Assembly (NCBI GenBank): GCA_902651635.1
Contig: CACRSC010000472.1
Span: forward strand, 171,562 to 235,561
DNA from: Mastigamoeba balamuthi
Lineage: Eukaryota > Evosea > Mastigamoebida > Mastigamoebidae
Length of the DNA: 64,000 nt
Direction of reading: 5' to 3'
Part shown: positions 58,449 to 64,000 of the stretch, piece by piece
How positions within the stretch are numbered: position 1 is the stretch's first letter
How the letters are laid out: every line of letters starts with the position of its first letter
Made by a program: the position numbers and the translations under genes
The notes under the pieces: generated by a model
Told to the model about the DNA's origin: nothing
What the model saw: only the letters and a program-made list of their open reading frames with translations
Database searches by the model: none

Positions 58449-60167
58449 ACACAAACAATGCAAATTGGTTTTCATGCACAGTTAATTGTAGTTGTCCCTA
58501 CGAACTCATTCATAACCCTTTCTTCGAATAAAAAGGACCACAAGAAGTAATATTATTCATAATCCATTTCCGTACCAAATAATGCTAGGTCTTGCCCAAG
58601 GACACTAGGATGGTTTTCCGAGGGAAGTTGAGAATAGATAAAAAAAACCTATCGCATACACGACCACACAGAACCTTCACCATCATAGAACCCACAGACG
58701 AAGACCAGGACGTACCCAAGGAGCCCGCCCCACCAAAAAAGCCTACCCCAATACGACCGCCCAAACAGGGCCCTCAAACCATACTACCAGGAAACACTAG
58801 CCCCAATACGTACGGCGCCACAAACAGACTCTGCCTCCACCTCCACCCAAAAAAGAAAAACACCAGACATACCACCCACTACGACACCAGACATCGCCAC
58901 AATCAAGTGAGCCATCAAACGCCGATGCACCCCCAACGTAGATTACAACCACACGATTATCAACATGTTCAACAAGTACATGAACAAAGTTATAAACCAA
59001 AAACAGGACGCAGTTCTGGACCCAGTCCTCCCAGAACTGCCCCTGAACACACCCTCCCAGGCCACAAAACACACATGCCCCCAGACACACCACCCACCGT
59101 AAACTCATTATTTGAGTACAATATAGTTTTTCCTTTTTCAAGTGTTGTACTATAAAATAAGAAATATAAAAAGAAAAACAAAGGTAAACAAAACTAATAA
59201 GTTCTAAATTATGTAATAAAAAGAAAAGAAAAGAAAAGAAAAATACAAGAATGTTAAAGCAAGTTTGTAAAATGCCTGCCTTGCTGTCTAGAGTGCATGG
59301 TTTTTGAATCGAGAGTGCAGGAAAAGGACCCACCAAAATCATGAGTGCAGAGTTTAAATTTAGCAGCATCCTCAACACGAACCTGAGAGCCAATTCCGCA
59401 ATGCAGAACAACAACGACATCATGCTGCTATGGCATTTTCCCTTCCCTGCCTTCGTCTTCCTGCCTTTGCTGAATCCCTTGACCACTACTACTTTTCCCC
59501 TTTGTTCAATTTTATGCTACAAAATGAACAAAAGTACAGCTATCTCTTCAATTGAAACATGAATGTATTGTATTGTTAATACAAAAATGCTATTTCATCA
59601 AAGTCTTATGAATTGACCTTCGATCAATTCAATCGACTTTTGAAATAGATTTTTTATATTCAATCAAATCTGAGTTGAGTGGCAAATTCTTAATTTATAA
59701 TCTAGATATTTTGAGTTTTTCGTGCTTTCTAGTTCTTCTCTGGGGTTTTTCAAATACAGCATTTTATAATTTCCTTTTTGTAACTTAAGGTACTGGGAGT
59801 TTGATCGTGTACCCTGGTTTTTCATGTGAGATTACTTTTTCTTCTAGTTATCAAAAGAGAAACGTAATCATATTAATCCTATCATCTTTTGATTTCTTCT
59901 TTGCCACTTAAATAAAACTGAATGCTTAAGCAGTGTGCTCAAACTCCGTGTTTTCAACTGCAATTAGGCATTTCTTGTTGCGTTTTTCGATTGCTTTCTT
60001 CTTTGTTGATCTCTTAAAACGAGAAGACAAAGTTAGCACCAAAGTTAGAGTCATAAAATGTTACAGAGTGAACACCGTCAGAGAAAATGATGGCTAGCCA
60101 CCACGTGACACAGCTTGTTCCCGGGACCAGACCAACAGCTGCGTGCCACTCTGACCTTGCTGTTCCA
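58449..60167. other. AT-rich island of foreign composition
   Basis: Base composition drops abruptly from roughly 60-65% GC to mostly A/T just after the kinesin stop, and recovers by about 60100. It includes (AAAAG)n at about 59218-59242 and an ORF-bearing part at 58592-59155. The stretch 59560-60060 has long T runs and no coding signal I can see. No splice-site pairs of the style used elsewhere in the window were found here. Confidence 0.7.
58592..59155 (+). CDS. Doubtful open frame in the AT-rich island
   Basis: 187 codons, ending in a stop at 59155. The first part is lysine/proline-rich (KEPAPPKKPTPIRPPKQGP), then histidine/threonine-rich. In the +2-shifted frame the stretch 58775-59102 also reads well except for one stop near 58909 and gives a plausible hydrophilic protein end (NHTIINMFNKYMNKVINQK). 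The two frames could be one gene broken by a frameshift. C is strongly preferred over G on this strand, quite unlike neighbouring genes. Family not recognised; a mobile-element or viral remnant is possible but unproven. Confidence 0.25.
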   Translation: MPKDTRMVFRGKLRIDKKNLSHTRPHRTFTIIEPTDEDQDVPKEPAPPKKPTPIRPPKQGPQTILPGNTSPNTYGATNRLCLHLHPKKKNTRHTTHYDTRHRHNQVSHQTPMHPQRRLQPHDYQHVQQVHEQSYKPKTGRSSGPSPPRTAPEHTLPGHKTHMPPDTPPTVNSLFEYNIVFPFSSVVL

Positions 60168-60205
60168 TCATCGCTTGGCCCCACCCTTGGAGACTTGGTA
60201 CCGAG

Positions 60206-60829
60206 TCAGTCCTTGTAAAGCAATGGCAAGCGCACTTTGAGCTTTCTCGGGTCTGATGTGTTGGCCCCTGCCGGCATGAGCATGCAGTAGAGGAGGTATG
60301 GGTCCTTGGCGGTCCTTATGCACGACCCCAGGCGCCTGCCATGACGGTCGCAGCACTCGAGCTCCAGAACGAATTTCGGAGTGTACCCGCGCGGAACCCG
60401 CTTTGCGTGGGACGCGGCGACGTCCCTGATGGCAAAGCGGGCTTCGTAAGACACTCGATGCAGCGCAGTATAGTTTTTTCAGTTGCTGGTTTCGGGAAAA
60501 CGGAAATGCAGAGAGATATTTATCGCGAAATATCTCGCGCTGCTGGAATCTTGGAACCCGTACCGCAGTCGGTCGCCGTCCACGCGCACGAAGAACCACC
60601 GCGGCTGGCCGGCGTCGCTGCTGAGGGAGGAGCACACCGTCCAGCCGCCGGACGGTCCGCGCATGCGGGCGTCCACGCGCGTGCACTCGGGCGACTGCGA
60701 GAGCAGGCAGGACGCGGCGACGCGCCACGCGCGGCATACGAGGCGCGCAGAGGAGAGGGACGCGGAGGAGATGCGCTGGAGGGTCGCGAATGCGAGGCGA
60801 AGAGCGACGACGTCCTGGACGGCGTCCAT
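60206..60829 (-). CDS. F-box-like protein with an unresolved junction
   Basis: Two good coding parts lie in the same frame: 60829 to about 60555 (VALRLAFATLQRIS, then LSSARLVCRAWRVAASCLLS, an F-box-type helix-rich start; GQPRWFFVRVDGDRLRYG) and about 60445-60206 (YEARFAIRDVAASHAKRVPR, FVLELECCDRHGRRLGSCIR, KLKVRLPLLYKD). Between them the frame reads through an AT-rich stretch with one TGA near 60476. An intron is likely but I find no GT-AG pair that keeps the frame, so either a non-canonical intron, an assembly error or real disruption is involved. F-box proteins are substrate adaptors of SCF ubiquitin ligases; the second domain is unknown. Confidence 0.45.
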
Positions 60830-61082
60830 GTTGGGATGCGTGGTTTCTTGTGAGTAAGCCCGGCGCAGAATCTCAGCTGAGATTCAACGGACTGATTTCG
60901 CCGCTGAAGATGACGAAGAATCCTCTCAAGTCCATTGAGTTACACTATGACTCTGCCCTGGTTCCAATCATCTATACGACGTCGGTTTAACACGGGGGGG
61001 TGCGCGCATGTGGCCACACACATGCTTGCAACAGACTTGGAGGCTGGTGTCGCGGGGGGTGACGCGTGGGGGGCGGAGGGGA

Positions 61083-62112
61083 TCAAATGACGCTCTTCTG
61101 GCAGCGCGTCTCGCGGTGCACAGTGTTGCACTTGCACGAGCAGAACCTGCCGTGGCACAGCACGCAGGCGTAGGTGCCCTTGGCCCCGCACACCGAGCAG
61201 AAGTGCCTCCGCGGGAACCTCGAGGGCCCCGCGGCGGCCGTCAGGTACGACGGCACGTGCGCGGGCAGCTGGTCGAGGCCCGAGTCCTCGAGCATGCGCA
61301 CGAACGAGCGCGAGACGACCAGCGACGTGCGGTTGCGCGTCGACTTGCGCTTGCGCTTGCGCGCGCGCGACGTGTCGTCGTCGCCCGCGTCGTCGGCGGC
61401 GTCGCTGAAGTTGTCGTCCTCGATGCCCGAGGTGTCCACGCCCCTCCTCACGGCCCCCGTGGGGTCCTTGTAGTTGTCCTGGTCCAGCCTCTCCAGCACC
61501 CTGGAATTTTCCCGGAATTGGATTCTTGGAATTGAATCCGGGAATTGGGAATTCGCGGACCTGTGGCGGATGAGCCCAATCAGGTCCGGGCGCCGCAGGA
61601 CGTTGTGCGTGGCGTCCCTGTGCATCGCGGCCTGCGACAGCGCAGAGGCCGGCTGCTGCTGCTGCACCGCGGCGGCGGCCACGACCGCGGCGGCCCTCTG
61701 CGGCCTGGGCGAGTGGCCCGTCATCGCCACCATCGGGCGCGGGGTGGCCGCCGGCGCCGGCGAGCGCTCCACCTGCACGACGGGCGGCGGGGCCGGCGTC
61801 GCGGGGGCCGAGGGCGTGACCGACGGCGACGGCGCAGGCGACACTGCCGGCGACGTGGCGTGCGAGCCCCCGTCAGGCGCCGACCTCCTTCGCGGATGAC
61901 GTCATAATGAGCAATAAAGAGGTTGCGGGGTTGGCGGCCGGGGGGTATTGTGTTGTGTGCGTAGCGCACTTGTGGGAGCGGCGGTACTGGCTGCTGGGGG
62001 TGGAGCCGCCCTTGTCTGCCTGGTAGGTCAGGCAGTTGCGGCAGTGCGACGCCTTGAGCTGCGAGGTCTCGAACGTCTGCCCGCACGCGCAGACGTACTT
62101 GTTGGACGACAT
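61083..62112 (-). CDS. ZNHIT1: SWR1/SRCAP chromatin-remodeller subunit ZNHIT1 (Swc6/Vps71)
   Basis: Exons 62112-61970, 61887-61561, 61500-61083; about 295 residues. The C-terminal 140 residues match ZNHIT1: VLERLDQDNYKDPTG, an acidic stretch, basic RARKRKRKSTRN, VSRSFVRMLEDSGLDQLPA, SYLTAAAGPSRFPRRHFCSV, and a zf-HIT finger with Cys/His pairs in FCSVCGAKGTYACVLCHGRF and CNTVHRETRC. The protein helps exchange H2A.Z into nucleosomes. The N-terminal 155 residues are an unusual addition: a small zinc-binding start (YVCACGQTFETSQLKASHCR) and a proline/alanine/valine-rich linker with poly-Q. Usual family length is about 150-160. Confidence 0.87.
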
Positions 62113-62420
62113 TTCCGCGCGCGCGCGCTCTGTCCCTCACAAGCGAGCGAGATACAGATATTGGCGCGCAGAGCGGCGCCGAATCTACTAGTGGTGGTGG
62201 CGTATCTCCGCGGCGCGCGCGAAGGGAAAGCGCACGAAAAACGGCTCTGGTCTCTGGAGATTTTTTTGCTTTGCTGGGCGATTTCCCTTACCTAACAACG
62301 CACCGGCGGGGCCGCTGCTAACCGGCGCCAACCCCGCAGCGACCCGCGCAACAAGTGGCGTACCGTCAGGTGATAGACTCGGCGCCGCCCACCACAGCGC
62401 CGCCGAGACCGGGCGGCGGC
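62113..62420. promoter_or_regulatory. Divergent promoter, ZNHIT1 and PH-domain genes
   Basis: 308 bp between start codons on opposite strands. It contains acagatattgg about 43 bp upstream of the ZNHIT1 start. No ATG occurs on the plus strand before 62421, which supports that start for the PH gene. Confidence 0.4.
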
Positions 62421-64000
62421 ATGCTCGCCGGGCGCCAGCGCATGGTCTCGCCGTCGCCGCAGGGCCGCGAGTCGTCGCTCACCCTGCGCGTCGAGGTGCC
62501 CTGCAAGGTCATCGCGATGAAGACGGTCAAGAAGTTCCCCAAGAGCATAACCGTCCGCGACGCCGTGGAGCTCTGCAAGAAGGGCGTCGCCCCTTGTGCG
62601 GCCCCCCCCGCCCGCGCGCTCACCAACGCCCTTCAAAATTCAGCATTCTGAATTCTATTTCGCCCCCCCACCCGCCGCCGCTGCGCCCCGTCGCGCGCCG
62701 CAGGCCTGTCCCCGCTGCCCTTCCACCTGTTCTCGGCCGAGGGGCAGCGCTACGACGACTCTGGCACGCTGAGCAACTACGGTCTCTGCGATATGGTCGG
62801 CTGCTATGCTATTTTGATTTTTGTTGTTTTCCTGCCGCCGCCGCCGCGCGCGCGAGCCGCCGCCCAGCGTTGCGCGCCCGGGGGCTGAAAGAATCTGCGC
62901 GTATCTTTCCCCCCGAGCAGGAGACAGTGCTGCTCAAGCCCGAGAGCGAGGCGGATGTGGAGAAGTGCCTGGCGCAGGAGGAGGAGGACAAGATCAAGCC
63001 GCCGCCTGTCAAGGCGTCGGAGATTGTGGGCGCCTACACCAAGGGCGGGTTCCTTCTCAAGCGCAAGATGAACTCCTCGGTGCTGGGGGGCCGCGCCAAG
63101 CGCTGCTGGTGCGTGCTCAAGGACAACTACCTCTATGTCTTTGCCAACCCGCGCGACCGCGAGCCTGACTGCTCGTTCGACCTCGAGCGCTGCCTCATCA
63201 ACTTTGCCGAGGACTGGGAAGGTAATTTCTCCCGCTTCGCACGCCACGTCATTTTCGCGCGTTGATTCTCCGAGCGCCGCCCGGCATACTTCTGGAAACG
63301 GCGCGACGTCCCTCCCACCAATATCGCCGCCCGGGCCAAATCTCCGGATTCCGATATCTTCCCTGCTGGATTCCGGTATCTGCTGCGCACTGAGCGCCCC
63401 TGCGCAGCCCGCAGCCGCGACGGCCGCGGGGAGCTCTTCAACCTGACCTCGAAGAACCGCGCGTACACGTTCCTCGTGGAGTCGGAGACGGACGCGCGCT
63501 CGTGGTACGAGGCGATGATGAAGCGCCAGTCGAGCGACGAGAACGAGTTCCTGGCGCGCCTGCGCAAGTCGAGCGTCACGGGCTACGTCATACGGCGCGC
63601 CAGGGGGCTGGCCAGCGGGCAGCGCCGCTGGGCCATGCTGGTCGGCTCGACGATGTTCTACCACGAGAGTCCCGCGGACCACGAGGCCACTCTGGCCATC
63701 GAGCTCATGTCCACCAAGGTGCGCCGCAGGGACGGGGGGAGGTGGAGGGGGTCGAATCAACTGATTTCCCGGTGGGGAATCCATATCTAGATTCCGTGCT
63801 GAATCTCCTTGCCTGTGCACGTAACTTTCCTGCCAGTTGAACTCACGTGCGTTCCCGGGTCGATTATCCTCTCTGCGCGCGGCAGACTGTGCTGTTCTCG
63901 GACCGCGCCGAGGTGCAGATCACACAGATCGGGGAGGAGCCGTTCACGCTGTCGTTCGAGTCGGCCGAGAGCTACACCGAGTGGGCCAAGCACATGAAGG
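62421..64000 (+). CDS. Tandem PH-domain protein with ubiquitin-like start, 3' cut
   Basis: Exons so far: 62421-62595, 62704-62795, 62921-63221, 63408-63718, 63886 onward; the gene runs off the window in frame. The start (TLRVEVPCKVIAMKTVKKFP, ITVRDAVELCKKGVAP, LFSAEGQRYDDSGTLSNYGL) resembles a ubiquitin-like or Ras-binding fold such as the F0/RA domain of FERM-type proteins. A PH domain follows: KGGFLLKRKMNSSVLGGRAK, RCWCVLKDNYLYVFANPRDR, ELFNLTSKNRAYTFLVESET, ARSWYEAMMKR. A second PH domain begins with VTGYVIRRARGLASGQRRWA and continues with AEVQITQIGEEPFTLSFESA, SYTEWAKHM. Likely a phosphoinositide-binding signalling or cytoskeletal adaptor; any catalytic domain would lie beyond the window. 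Confidence 0.75.

Noticed and set aside
58797-59486. Minus-strand frame of 229 codons in the AT-rich island
   Set aside because: Rich in F, L, V, C and W from A/T-rich antisense; no start context or family signal.

Overview
The window is nuclear DNA of a GC-rich, gene-dense eukaryotic protist. The signs are spliceosomal introns in almost every gene (mostly 50-150 bp, one of 34 bp), gene gaps of about 100-500 bp, divergent gene pairs sharing short promoters, an eukaryotic tRNA gene with a T-run terminator, and eukaryote-only proteins (VPS13, FAM91, kinesin-1, Rrp6, ZNHIT1). A GNPTAB-like Stealth phosphotransferase and the intron style would suit a free-living amoebozoan such as an archamoeba, but that is an inference of low certainty. 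I rebuilt exon structures by hand; nearly all junctions keep the reading frame, which is the main support for them.

Layout. 0-9 kb (all +): 3' end of a tail-anchored protein, the exosome nuclease Rrp6, an unknown protein, a GT25-like glycosyltransferase, and a CBM20 (starch-binding) fusion protein. 9.2-18.3 kb: a divergent pair, an FHA-bromodomain protein (-) whose intron holds 624 bp of perfect (AG)n, and a 1912-residue coiled-coil protein (+). 18.4-26.5 kb: a receptor-type class III nucleotide cyclase (-), FAM91 (+) and a secreted serine hydrolase (+). 26.5-32 kb: a rearranged, gene-poor locus with a large imperfect inverted repeat and a 2-kb tandem duplication carrying copies of one proline-rich gene family. 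32.1-41.2 kb (-): a VPS13 that lacks the usual C-terminal modules, then a second FHA protein paralogous to the first. 41.3-47.5 kb: Stealth phosphotransferase, an unknown protein, an EF-hand protein with a myristoylation signal and a TPR protein. 48-51.4 kb: a second cyclase and a decayed third copy of its catalytic half. 51.8-58.4 kb: Ubl-UFD1-zinc-finger protein, tRNA-Val, a 448-residue membrane transporter and kinesin-1. 58.4-60.1 kb: an AT-rich island foreign in base composition. 60.2-64 kb: an F-box-like gene, the SWR1 subunit ZNHIT1 and a tandem-PH protein cut by the window end.

The genes are mostly unrelated housekeeping and signalling genes; there is no operon logic. Recurrent themes are membrane contact and vesicle traffic (VPS13, FAM91, kinesin), lysosomal and glycan biology (Stealth transferase, glycosyltransferase, CBM20), chromatin and RNA (Rrp6, FHA-bromodomain, ZNHIT1) and local gene duplication (cyclases, FHA proteins, proline-rich family).
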